From: Saprospiraceae bacterium
Lineage (GTDB): Bacteria > Bacteroidota > Bacteroidia > Chitinophagales > Saprospiraceae
Direction: 5' to 3'
Assembly (NCBI GenBank): GCA_016706365.1
Contig: JADJJU010000005.1
Coordinates: forward strand, 352,059-416,058
Length of the DNA: 64,000 bases
In this document: in pieces, positions 9,582-19,254 of the stretch
Position numbering within the stretch: position 1 is the stretch's first letter
Layout: the number at the start of each line of letters is the position of its first letter
Position numbers and translations under genes: made by a program
The notes under the pieces: generated by a model
What the model saw: only the letters and a program-made list of their open reading frames with translations
Databases searched by the model: none
Told to the model about the DNA's origin: nothing

Positions 9582-10507
9582 TCATCCCTCCAACAAAAAG
9601 CTCATGGGAATATGAAGCCTTTTTCTCCATGCCATTTGATTATGCCCTTCTCCGTCAAATTTCTTTGTGATCCAGTCTTTTGAAGTGTATCCCTTAGACT
9701 TTAGAATCTTATCCATTTGCTTTTGATAGGGTTCATAGAGGGCATCCAGAGATTCAGTGCCATAGTCAAAGTATAATTTGTGATTACCTGCCTTTGGCAA
9801 ATTATCCTTCATGTAATCAAATATGGCTTCCGGGATAGGATTATTATCATGAGAGAACAAACCCGGCCAGTGAGTGGACAGACAAGCTGCCCCACCGAAA
9901 ACTTCCGGGTACTCACAGATGGCATAAATGGAAAGCAAGGCACCCATACTTGATCCGGCAATAAATGTATTCTTCTGATCCGGAGCAGTAGGATAGAGAC
10001 TGTCTATGTAGGGCTTCAATTCTTCGGTCAAAAACTTTAAATATTCGTCTGATTGAATACCTGACCCTTCAATACCTCTTGCAGTTGCAAATTGTGCAGC
10101 CAGGTCTTTAAATTGTTGAGGCAGATTATCAAATGCTTTCTTAGGGAAATATTCAGGAACTCTGTAAGCACCTGCATTCCAGATCCCGACTACCATGCAT
10201 GGGATGATTGTATTCTTTTTATAAGACTACTTAGAGTCTCACTGATACCCCATTCCTGACCATCTTCGCTTTGCTTGTTTTTAAAAATTTTCTGGCCATC
10301 CTGCATATAAATGACAGCATATGGTCCATTGTAGCCGGGAATATCAGGAACCCAGATGTCAATGTTTCTTGAACTTATATATTCTGATGGGAAGTCGATA
10401 ATATTGGTCAGAGTCCCCGACACTGGAGCCTCAGTACCTGTTTGTGCTGTCAAATTAGAATATTGTGTGAAAAGGAATATCTGAATGAAAAAAAGGATTT
10501 TGTACAT
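9582..10507 (-). pseudogene. Secreted esterase (PF00756-like alpha/beta hydrolase), frameshifted
   Basis: Two adjacent minus-strand frames form one protein of about 305 residues. The N-terminal part (10507-10190) has a signal peptide (ends NLTAQ), then YAVIYMQDGQKIF. The C-terminal part (to 9582) has VVGIWNAGAYR, the nucleophile elbow GSSMG and a late GHNQMAWRKR histidine. The frames join if the T5 run at 10216-10220 is read as T6, giving SLIKKNTIIPCMVVG. So this is either a sequencing error or a one-base deletion. The family hydrolyses esters, for example feruloyl or acetyl groups on glycans or siderophore esters. Its place just after the SusCD operon, in opposite orientation, suggests a glycan-linked role (inference). 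Confidence 0.8.
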
Positions 10508-10859
10508 ATATGATATTGAAGTGTTTGTGATTTATATAGGACGTATAAAACGAGCAAATGACATGCTTATTTTCAAGACGCGTAATGATATAAACTTGTA
10601 AGCTGAGAAAATGTTTTGAAAAAGCAATATAACGGTTCTGGATAGCTGTTCCGAAATTCGATTCACTGATTCACCGTTTGTTCAGATGGGCATATTCCCT
10701 TGTAAGCTAACACGTTGCATACAACGTGTCTACAGGAAGTAATAAAGGGGCTGTTTGTGTTAAAATAATTTAACTGGATGCAATACTGGTTTTTCCTAAA
10801 CTTCTAAACTCCTTATCACCTCAACTTTTTGGCTGCCGGGCGGTTTTTTCACATTTGGA
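10508..10859. other. Non-coding stretch with a palindromic hairpin
   Basis: No gene is supported. It holds a perfect eight-base-pair hairpin ACACGTTG/CAACGTGT (10710-10717 / 10722-10729), followed by TCTACAGG, one of several REP-like palindromes in this window. It also has GATTCACTGATTCAC and CTAAACTTCTAAACTCC word repeats, also seen near 22460 and 56760-56850. Confidence 0.6.
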
Positions 10860-11291
10860 TTATAAAAAAAGCGTACTTAAAATCCCACCAAACATTATGA
10901 TTAATACATAGAAACATAAGGTAGCAATGGCAAGGATTCCCATAAATTTGAATAAGGACTTGAGATATCCCAACGATTCAGTAAGCTGGAAAGAATTTAA
11001 ATTATTCAAAGCATCTCTCGTGGTTTGTGCAAACTTATATAAGTAATATAATGGAATCGCATAAATAGCTGCGACAACTAAATATATAAGAAACACAAAG
11101 GGACCACCAAGAGGTAGGGCAGCACTTGCTATGAATACCATAACAATTCCGACAATAAGCATAAGGGAACAAACTATGATCCCAAGTATGGCTAAAAAAT
11201 TAGCCCATTTAGCTGCTTCCCTCAAATTTCTAATTGATTCATCATTCATTTCCAATCCAAATAACGACTCTTCTTCCATTTCTTCCATCAT
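10860..11291 (-). CDS. Small membrane protein (DUF5362-like)
   Basis: 143 residues. An acidic N-terminus (EEMEEESLFGLEM) precedes two hydrophobic hairpins: segments around residues 30-55, 62-88 and 112-140. The short soluble stretch between them reads KFAQTTRDALNNLNS. The layout resembles DUF5362-type membrane proteins of Bacteroidota, which have no known function. It stands alone; the neighbours are a broken esterase and a serine hydrolase. The family name is from memory of the pattern, not a search. Confidence 0.65.
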   Translation of the reverse strand: MMEEMEEESLFGLEMNDESIRNLREAAKWANFLAILGIIVCSLMLIVGIVMVFIASAALPLGGPFVFLIYLVVAAIYAIPLYYLYKFAQTTRDALNNLNSFQLTESLGYLKSLFKFMGILAIATLCFYVLIIMFGGILSTLFL

Positions 11292-11519
11292 GACTTTATT
11301 ATGGCTATAATTGATTAATCAATTATAGAAATTTTTATCAAAATAAACGATTGATTAGGTTAATGATTGAAAAAATCCCGGAGCAATATGCTTCAAAAGG
11401 TGGAAAGGAACAGATGATTTCTACTTGGCATGAATAGCATTTAAAACGTATTCCCGGAGTCTTTCAATGAAACACATAGGATATCGGAACCTCAGCTCCA
11501 TAATTCGGTAGCCTGTAAA

Positions 11520-12848
11520 TTATTTCATCACTGATAACATTTGTACTGTCTGAACTTTGCCATTTTTACTTAAAAGGTGAAGCACGTAAACACCGTTGAG
11601 ACAATTAGATGGTAACAATACTTCATTCTTTCCCTGAATTAAAGTTTTTCGCAACATCACTTTTCCCTGCATATCCAGCACTGTAGCATCAGCTCCTTCT
11701 GATACATTTACAAAAATTCTCCCATCGGATGGATTAGGATAAATGATTAAAGTAAGTGGATTAACAGGTAAATCAGTGGAAGCCGATGTTTCACATGGAG
11801 GGAAGAGATCATTTAAATCTGTATTAACTGTGATTCCATAAGTATAGAGCGTATTGACAAACAAATCGGCATTAGAGCTTGCAGTACCATCTCCATTTGT
11901 CATTGCTATAGCACCGGTTTTCTTTTGCATATTAAAATACATCCCTGTATTTACCCCGACGTCACCACCATTATGTCCCCAGAGTTTATCTCCATTACTA
12001 GCCGTTGCTGAATAAAATATTATTCCTTGAGAAGGTTCAACTGGTGTTTGTTGTTGAAGCATATATTCAACTGTAGTGCTGTCCAAAACTCTGATTCCTT
12101 CATAAGTTCCATATTGCAAATACATTGTCATAAATCGTGCAAGATCTGTACTTGTGGTTCTCAATTGTCCGTCCGGATAATCCGGGTATCCGTATAATCC
12201 AGCATCGAAATAGCTGGAACCATCCCGGTAATAAGGCCTTGCAATCCTGGAGGTATCATTGATTCCTGCTAAAAGAAAGGAGGAACTGTTCATACACAAT
12301 TTCTGAAAGATGGCAGTATCACAATAATGATGAAATTCATCTCCGCTTATGATTTCAACAAGATAGGCCGCTAATGTGGATCCCACATTACTATAATCAT
12401 TTCCTGTGCCCGGCCTATAAGTATAAAAATTATCGGAACTATAGTAAATACCATTCGGAGTGAAATACTCTCTCATAAAGTCACTTAAAGTAATGGGTGA
12501 GTCACCGTATATATATAATGAGCCTAAAGTATTCCATTCATCTTGTATCGCAGAAGTATGAGTTAAAAGCATTCTTGCGGTAATACTGTCATTGGGGAAA
12601 GCCGGGATTCTGACATTGAAAGGTAAATATCGGTTAATGTCTATGTCAAGATCTATTTTTTGCTTTTCCCATAGCTGCATGATAGCAGTAGCAATCATTG
12701 TTTTGGATACCGAAGCCTGCATGAAAATTGTCTGATCATCTACAACTTTATTTGTTGAGAGATCTGCAATCCCCAGATTTTTATGATAGATCAACTTGCC
12801 GTCTTTGACTACTGCAAATGAAGCTCCGGGCATTCTGCCCTGATTCAT
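11520..12848 (-). CDS. Serine hydrolase (class C beta-lactamase/PBP4-like) with T9SS sorting domain
   Basis: 442 residues from the first ATG. Active-site motifs are S46-V-S-K49, YSN (in NDYSNVGS) and the HNGG motif replacing KTG (LWGHNGGDVG). The C-terminal 85 residues are a T9SS type A domain (IIYPNPSDG; LNGVYVLHLL). The given start is not the true one. The frame stays open upstream and encodes a signal peptide (RSLFLFVLIAG ... TILAQ), but it lacks an ATG. An ATG at 12961 (MKQLS) lies in another frame, so a one-base indel in the first ten codons is likely. The full gene would span 11520-12961. Possible roles are peptidase, esterase or D-aminoacyl hydrolase; the substrate is unknown. Confidence 0.85.
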   Translation of the reverse strand: MNQGRMPGASFAVVKDGKLIYHKNLGIADLSTNKVVDDQTIFMQASVSKTMIATAIMQLWEKQKIDLDIDINRYLPFNVRIPAFPNDSITARMLLTHTSAIQDEWNTLGSLYIYGDSPITLSDFMREYFTPNGIYYSSDNFYTYRPGTGNDYSNVGSTLAAYLVEIISGDEFHHYCDTAIFQKLCMNSSSFLLAGINDTSRIARPYYRDGSSYFDAGLYGYPDYPDGQLRTTSTDLARFMTMYLQYGTYEGIRVLDSTTVEYMLQQQTPVEPSQGIIFYSATASNGDKLWGHNGGDVGVNTGMYFNMQKKTGAIAMTNGDGTASSNADLFVNTLYTYGITVNTDLNDLFPPCETSASTDLPVNPLTLIIYPNPSDGRIFVNVSEGADATVLDMQGKVMLRKTLIQGKNEVLLPSNCLNGVYVLHLLSKNGKVQTVQMLSVMK

Positions 12849-13083
12849 CCTTGTGAGCAGCGAATTGTCAGTGGGTTGTGCAAGTATAGTATTTAGATTT
12901 CCTGCAATAAGTACAAATAAGAATAAAGAACGGAGTAATCTTTGTAAGATAGTTGTTTCATTTGGTTCTCAATTTTGATTGTGAAAACCAAAGATAGGAG
13001 GGCGATTAAGTGAGAGACAGATTATTATGTCAAATGAGTTGTTTACTCGACCAAATAAGATTTAGCTAACATCATCAAATTTT

Positions 13084-13803
13084 TTATCCAAGCCGATTTT
13101 TTTGAATCCATTCGGATACTTCTGTGCGAAATGTGTTGCCAATGGTGATTTGTTGACCGAATATTCTCACAAAGTTGCCTTCTACTTCTTCGATGAAATT
13201 TAAATTAACAATGTAAGATTTGTTGATTCGCTTGAATTCAGGATGAGAAGCCAACTGAACTTCCAGATTTTTCATCTTTGTATAAACTATAATCTTTTTA
13301 CTTGTAGTCCAGATCCTGACGTAGTCATTCAGGCCTTCTACAAAGCACAATTCTTTCAGAAATACTCTGATGAATTTACCGTTGGATTTTAGAAAAACAG
13401 CTTTTTCAGCGCTGGGGTTTGACTGGTTTTGAAGGTTTGTATTGGCCTGAGCCAGAGATATGAATTTTTGCACGGCTTGTATAAAACGGGACAAGGGAAA
13501 CGGTTTCAACAAATAGTCGACCGCATTGAGCTCAAATCCATCCAGAGCATACTCAGCATAAGCTGTAGTAAAAATTACAAATGGTTTGTCAGACAATCCT
13601 TTCAGAAAATCAATGCCGGAAATTTCCGGCATGTTAATATCCAATAAGATGAGATCAGGTTTTTCCTGATGCATTAAATTGTAAGCTTCAATCACGTTTT
13701 TACACTTGCCGCATATGACCAACTCAGGTACTTTAAGGATATATCTCTCCAGTATATCCTGTGCCAGTGGCTCATCATCCACAATCAAAACCCGGTATGC
13801 CAT
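13084..13803 (-). CDS. LytTR-family response regulator
   Basis: 239 residues. The N-terminal receiver domain has the acidic pair DD (9-10), phospho-acceptor D55 in LILLDINMPE, and the KPF motif (YLLKPF). Residues about 140-239 are a LytTR DNA-binding domain (FIRVFLKELCFVEGLNDYVRI; FKRINKSYIVNLNFI in separate parts). It pairs with the LytS-like kinase gene five bases upstream in the same operon. The regulator is intact while the kinase frame is broken. Its target genes are unknown; LytTR regulators commonly bind tandem imperfect repeats upstream of their targets. Confidence 0.93.
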   Translation of the reverse strand: MAYRVLIVDDEPLAQDILERYILKVPELVICGKCKNVIEAYNLMHQEKPDLILLDINMPEISGIDFLKGLSDKPFVIFTTAYAEYALDGFELNAVDYLLKPFPLSRFIQAVQKFISLAQANTNLQNQSNPSAEKAVFLKSNGKFIRVFLKELCFVEGLNDYVRIWTTSKKIIVYTKMKNLEVQLASHPEFKRINKSYIVNLNFIEEVEGNFVRIFGQQITIGNTFRTEVSEWIQKNRLG

Positions 13804-13808
13804 TTGGA

Positions 13809-14896
13809 TTAAAGTTGAATTTTTATTTCTATGGTGAAAATTTCTAACTCATTATTGATTTTCAAAACATGTTTCTCAGGATACAATAAGTCCAGACGCT
13901 TTTGAAGATTCATAAGACCAATTCCCCTGCTCTTATTCTGATTGGCGCGAATCGCTGTTGCACTATATTTATTCTTAGAAAAAATGTAGAGGATATTTTG
14001 TTGAATGTAAAACTTAAAATCGATAAAATATTGTTCAGCAATATATCGTGTCCCATATTTAAAAGCGTTTTCAAGGATTGGCAACCAGAGCAATGGAGGT
14101 ATTTTACATGGTTTATCCGCTTCTATATAAAATATAAGATCAGTTGAATTTTCGATCCGCAGAAGTTCCAAATCAATGTATGCCAGCATTAGTTCTTTTT
14201 CTTTTTCAAAATCATTAAATGCTGTTCTTGTGTCATACAGCAGGTAACGCAATAGAGACGATAGTTTCAGTATTGATTCAGCGGTATGTTCAGATTGTTG
14301 CAGGGCCAATGCATACAAATTGTTAAGTGTATTAAAAAGAAAATGGGGGTTTAACTGACTTTTCAGAAAATTTAGTTCCAGCTCTGTCTGTCTTCTTTTT
14401 ACAGACTCAATCTCTTTTTCTTTGTTTTCATAATCTCTTGTTTACCAGGCCATTGTGAAGATTACCAACCAGATCATGAACCCAAAAAAGTAAGTGGTCA
14501 TATCAGATACTATATCAGCTATGGTCCATTTGTCTGAAATTTCACCCGAAATAAAGCTCACGTCCTGTATCCGGGAAACCGGTATGAATTGTAATCCCCA
14601 TTTAAGCACCAAAATATAAAGAAAAGATATGATACTGACGTGGAGTAAGAACACGATGATGTACTGCCAGTATTTCCTTTCTGCAGAAATATTGGTACAA
14701 TCAACAAATTGTTGACGTATGTAAGTATCAACATTAAGCAAAAAGTCAAACCCAGAAAAAGATAGTATACTGGTTCAAAATCCTGGTGGTTGTTGCTGGA
14801 CAGGACAAACCAAAGCGCCAATATCCAGAAAAGAATATTTCTTACGATCCGTATTCGGACAGCTTTGGAAACGAATTTTGAAGCAGGTGTAGCCAT
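13809..14896 (-). pseudogene. LytS-type sensor histidine kinase, interrupted
   Basis: Three pieces make one kinase of about 360 residues. The N-terminus from 14896 (MATPASKFVSKAVRIR) has four membrane segments, for example ILFWILALWFVL and IIVFLLHVSIISFLYILV. The conserved histidine lies in LNPHFLFNTLNNLY (about 14343). The C-terminal ATPase part has ENAFKYG and GIGLMNLQKRL. Two lesions are seen. An A-run at about 14678-14680 is one base short (QKG should read QKRKYW). An in-frame TAA at 14442-14444 lies between MAW and TRDYENKEK, just before the coiled-coil linker. If both are real the kinase is dead; if they are errors the operon with the LytTR regulator is intact. Confidence 0.8.
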
Positions 14897-15046
14897 TACA
14901 GAGCAAATCAATACTTATTCGCCCGTATTTAATAATAGATTCGGTAAAAAATGGCAAAATCCGGATGTAATTGGATCTTTTTGGGGGTAAAATACCTTTA
15001 GCCCGGGGGAATTTTGTTGTTGATATATTTCTCTCTTAAGCGTTTT

Positions 15047-16492
15047 CTATCTGATCACTAATTTAGAATAGTATTGGTGTTTCTCATTTCCTTTAATCCA
15101 CAAAACATACATACCGGCAGGTATATTTTTTTGCAATTCTAAAGACTCCTGATTTGTAGTGTTTTTTAATTTCCAGCTCTGGACTTGCTTTCCGTATAAA
15201 TCAATGAGCTGTATTTCAAGTAACTCCTTTCCCTCCTAAATCCTGCATGAATATTTGAGAGCCGGCGACAACTGGATTAGGAAAAATGGAGACAGCTTCT
15301 GAGTTTATTTTTCAAAGGTGGATACAGTAAAAGTGAAAGGTTCTCCCCATTCTTCAGTCCCTTTTTTGTAGTATTTCAATGTTCTTTCAAATGGAAATTG
15401 GATTATGTTAACAAAATAAGGACCAGCTAATCCCTCTATATATTCGGGGAAAGGAAATCCATAAGATAAGATTGGGAAGCAATTTTTTGAAGCGGAAAAT
15501 TCTAAGCTATATTCTGTCTGTTTTAATATCAATCTTTCATTTAGAAAGGAGTAATTGAAAATTTCGCCTGTTTCACCTGAATCAAAAATTCTGTTAAGGG
15601 GCACAGGGTAATTTAACATAGCGCTATCATTTGGAGCATGTCTACCGATGGTTGTTACGGATGTGTCTATATATTCCATCTCATAAAATTGGCTACCAAT
15701 CTCTTCCCAATATTTAACCTCTTGCCTGAAAGCCAAATGATAATTATTATTTTCCTCATCAAATGACTTCGCCAAAAAGGTTGCCTTAGTAAATCTTTCA
15801 CGCAAAATATTAAATTGCCTATCAGACTCTTTAATGTGCAACTCATCCCCTATTTGTAAATCAGATGCAAGATCTCCAAAAGGAGTATTCAATTTTTCAA
15901 TAAGATTATTATCCCATTTTCTGTCAAGGCAGGTTACAATTTGAGAGTATAGTTCTTTTTCGTCCTCATACAATAGATTCCAGGCAGGGGTAGAGATAAT
16001 ACCATGAGTTTGACTAATTACCAGGTCACAAAAATTATTTGAAAATCTGATAGTTTTTATCAACTCCTGCATTCCATTGACAGATCCTGGGGCAGTCGAT
16101 ATGCAGGTGGCGGTAACTGTCTCTCCATTATATTCAAAACAAGTCCAGAATTCATCAACAAGGGCTTGGGTCCTTATGATGGCTTTCAGGTCACCTGATG
16201 CATCCATCTGGATTATATGATCTCCTGAAGCTTCTATCCGAATATTATTTCCAAGGATATCCGGAGCGGTATTTTTATAACAACCAGTGGTATGGTATCG
16301 TTCTGTAAGTCCTTCCAAATGGATCAGTTCAACCGATTCACTTGAGTCGACTGATGCAATTTCTGCAGCAAAAATTCTATTATCTGTTTGAAAATATAAT
16401 CTCTCCTGATCTTCAGGGATCAGTTTAAAAAACTGCCCACTGAGAGCCTGCACACAGAGTAAACATACTAAAAATAGCAGATATGTTTTCAT
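15047..16492 (-). CDS. T9SS-sorted secreted protein of unknown function, paralogue A (frameshifted tail)
   Basis: The signal peptide ends ALSGQ. The next 370 residues match no family I know but are clearly paralogous to the gene at 17639-19171 (shared: DFRIIPE/FKLIPED near the start, INGxxxxxKTI, PFGxxASDLQxGDxLHIxES, IEGLAGPYF, LKYYKKGTEEWGEPFTFTVS). The main frame stops at 15305, but the sorting domain continues downstream. It needs one extra A after EK at about 15306 and one G fewer near 15230, giving SIFPNPV, LYGKQVQSW, IPAGMYVLWIKG and a stop at 15047. The product is likely anchored or released at the cell surface through T9SS. Confidence 0.72.
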
Positions 16493-16494
16493 TG

Positions 16495-17730
16495 CTATTT
16501 GATCATTAGCTTAGAATAATATTGATCTTTCTCTTCATTTTTGACCCAAAGTATATACATGCCGGAGGAGATATTTTTTTGCAAATTCAGAGTCTCATGA
16601 TTCGTAGTTTTCCAATTGCCAACTCTGGACTTGCTTTCCGTATAAATCAATGAGCTGTATTTCGAACCTCTCTTTCCCTTCTAAATTCTTAAGGAATATT
16701 TCAGAGCCTGCCGCAACAGGATTTGGGAATATTGAGACCGCTTCTGAGTTTAATTTTTCAGAGGTGGATACAGTAAAAGTGAAAGGTTCTCCCGATTCTT
16801 CATTACCTTTTTTGAAGTACTTAAGGCTTCTCTCCCTTTCATAAAATATCGCATGCTTATAGTATGGCCCCGCCAAACCTTCTATATAATTATAACCTTC
16901 CAAGATCAAGATAGGAACTTTTCAACAACTTCAAACTAGTTGTGCTTGAAAAAGATCAATTTGTCATTGAAAATGAGTATTTAACAAATTTCCACTTCGA
17001 ATGAAAATTCTGTTAAGGGCACGGAATCAACTCCCTAACAGTACAATGCGCCCTACGGATAGGGTGTCATGTCTCCTGAGTAAGTTCCTTCAATATTTTC
17101 CATTCTTCAACTTCCTGACTAAAGGTCAATTTAGAATTACTCATCAAATGTTTTTCTATAAAGCGAGCCTTAATGAGTTTTCACGAAATTGAGGGGCTGA
17201 GAGACTCTTCAATATGCAATATCCCTCTTGTAAGTCTGAAGCAGATCACCAAAAGGGTATTGAATTTTCTATAAGTTCTTATCCCAATTCTTCAGGCCCA
17301 GGAGGATTTAAGTATATTATGTCCTCAGGTCTAGATTCGCGGTCGAGATAATTCCGGTGCTGGCTTATTTCAATCCAAATCCATTATAAAGCCGATGGTC
17401 TTCACCAGTTCCATTTGTCCATTGATCTTCAGATTTATAGACAAGTTGCAGTGACTATATTCCATCATGTCAAACAGTCCAGCTATCGTCAACAGCGCTG
17501 GGTCCTGATTTGGCTAGGTGGGGTCCTCCACACAATGCATGTCGCCTGCTTCCCAATAGTACTCCATTCGGGGTATTTATTATAACAACATTGGCATTCT
17601 CGTGATTCCTCAAAATGGATATTCTTTTGTCAATCGAATCATCTCCCAATTCCTTTACCGTCCAAAATATTCTTCTCCGACCGGTTCTGAAATCTGCTCC
17701 CAGACTTGCACAAAGCAATACATTCATGGG
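16495..17730 (-). pseudogene. Decayed paralogue B of the same T9SS protein family
   Basis: Between the two better-preserved copies lies a scrambled third. Its 3' part (16909-16495) still encodes EGLAGPYY, RSLKYFKKGNEESGEPFTFT, FPNPVAAGSEIF, LYGKQVQSW and, after a two-base shift at about 16605, SSGMYILWVKN. Upstream, short frames retain INGQMELVKTI (paralogue A has VNGMQELIKTI) near 17410 and a signal-like start at 17727. Several stops and shifts break it, and it is shorter than its neighbours. This is real decay beyond single homopolymer errors. Only two bases separate its end from the start of paralogue A. Confidence 0.7.
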
Positions 17731-19171
17731 GATTGATTATTTTATTAGAATAGTTGTGCTTCTTTGTGACCCAAGTACATACATCCGCAGGGATTTTTTG
17801 CAAATTCAATGACTCCAGATTTGTAGTGTTTTTTAATTGCCAGCTCTGAACCTGTTTGCCGTATAAATCAATAAGCTGTATTTCGAGCATCTCTTTTCCT
17901 CCCAGATCCTGAAGGAATATTTGAGAGCCGGTAGCTACAGGATTTGGGAAAATGGAGATAGATTCTGAAATGATTTTCTCAGAAGTGGAAATCGTAAAGG
18001 TGTAAGGAGTTCCCCATTCTTCATCTCCTTTTTTGTAGTATTTCAACCTTCTTTCATTAGGGAAATAACCACTAACAAAATATGGCCCTGCAAGTCCATC
18101 AATGTATGTATCATAGTATCCAACATCCAACCAAACCGGGAAACATACGTCGGGATCTATAGTATCAGAGTCCCACATGTAGGATAAAACACTATGCGTC
18201 ATTGCGAGTTTGTTGTTGAATTCAGAAAAATGACAGACCTCTGCTTCTTCACCCACCCAGAAAAGTTTGTCAACGGGAAGAGGATAATTATTATCTGAAA
18301 CACCAACAGGTATGTGTTTTGGCAGGTTCTGATTGACAGTTTCTGTATAAGAAGTGTCCAGCTCCACACCATTAATCAATTCAAAATATTCAACTTCCTG
18401 ATTGAATGTAAGAACATAAGTATCGTCAACGAGGACAGCACTCACAAATGTTGCTTTAATTTTTTTCTCTTTGAAAAGACCTATATCAAATTGTCCATAT
18501 GATTCATAAATATGCAAAATATCTCCTGCCTGAAGGTCTGAAGCAATTTCGCCAAAAGGAATACTGAATTTATCTATAATATTTTGATCAAATTCTCTTT
18601 CCAGACAGTTAATAGTTATTGGAATTTCTCTGGCAAAACCGGACCAGTCCGGGGTCTGAATCACACCATTATTCTCACTTAAAATGAGCTCGCAATTGAA
18701 TGAAGAAAAAGAAATAGTTTTAAATACATCTGTAATCCCATTGATCGTGGTGCTCACAATGGATTCACAGGTAGCAGTAATATCTTCTGAATTATATCGG
18801 GTACAAAACCATGATTCTCCTACCTGTGCATTTGAAATAATTCTTGCAAATTCCAGACCTCCATTTTTGAAGCGAATCCATTGATCTCCTGAATCATCAA
18901 TTGTAATAGCCAGGCCCAAAGCTCCTGAAAACTCATTTTCATAACATTCTATACCCTGAATACTTGTTGATCTATCTTCCGTTAATTTACCCTGCAGATT
19001 AATTACTGTGCTACTTGAATCACTATCGATTGAAACTACTTCCTGAACGGAATATACCTGGGTACTTTTCAGATAAATTCTTTCGGTATTCTCTGGAATA
19101 ATGCGAAAATCCTGGGAGAATAGTATTGCTGAGAGAGAAAGTGCGAAAAGGGAAAGTATTAATTTTTTCAT
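17639..19171 (-). CDS. T9SS-sorted secreted protein of unknown function, paralogue C
   Basis: Signal peptide MKKLILSLFALSLSAILFS, then DFRIIPENTERIYLK. The body shares blocks with paralogue A (INGITDVFKTISFSS, PFGEIASDLQAGDILHIYES, YIDGLAGPYFVSGYF, LKYYKKGDEEWGTPYTF). A T9SS domain follows (SIFPNPVATGSQIFLQDLGG; LYGKQVQSWQLKN). The last 40 residues are abnormal. The expected IPAGMYVLW reads IPADVCTW, and the frame then runs past the expected end into the start of decayed copy B, so a small indel near 17790 is likely. The natural end should be close to 17735. No enzymatic motif was found. Confidence 0.72.
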   Translation of the reverse strand: MKKLILSLFALSLSAILFSQDFRIIPENTERIYLKSTQVYSVQEVVSIDSDSSSTVINLQGKLTEDRSTSIQGIECYENEFSGALGLAITIDDSGDQWIRFKNGGLEFARIISNAQVGESWFCTRYNSEDITATCESIVSTTINGITDVFKTISFSSFNCELILSENNGVIQTPDWSGFAREIPITINCLEREFDQNIIDKFSIPFGEIASDLQAGDILHIYESYGQFDIGLFKEKKIKATFVSAVLVDDTYVLTFNQEVEYFELINGVELDTSYTETVNQNLPKHIPVGVSDNNYPLPVDKLFWVGEEAEVCHFSEFNNKLAMTHSVLSYMWDSDTIDPDVCFPVWLDVGYYDTYIDGLAGPYFVSGYFPNERRLKYYKKGDEEWGTPYTFTISTSEKIISESISIFPNPVATGSQIFLQDLGGKEMLEIQLIDLYGKQVQSWQLKNTTNLESLNLQKIPADVCTWVTKKHNYSNKIINPHECIALCKSGSRFQNRSEKNILDGKGIGR

Positions 19172-19254
19172 GGGAGGAGTATTTGGCTTTTCAAATATAC
19201 TCCATAAACCTTTAAAGTGCTGCGTAAAAATTAGATTTTAACAATAAGCCCGCA

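Noticed and set aside
17470..17727. 85-residue frame as an independent gene
   Set aside because: It overlaps the 5' end of decayed paralogue B and keeps a signal-like start, so it is a fragment of that pseudogene.
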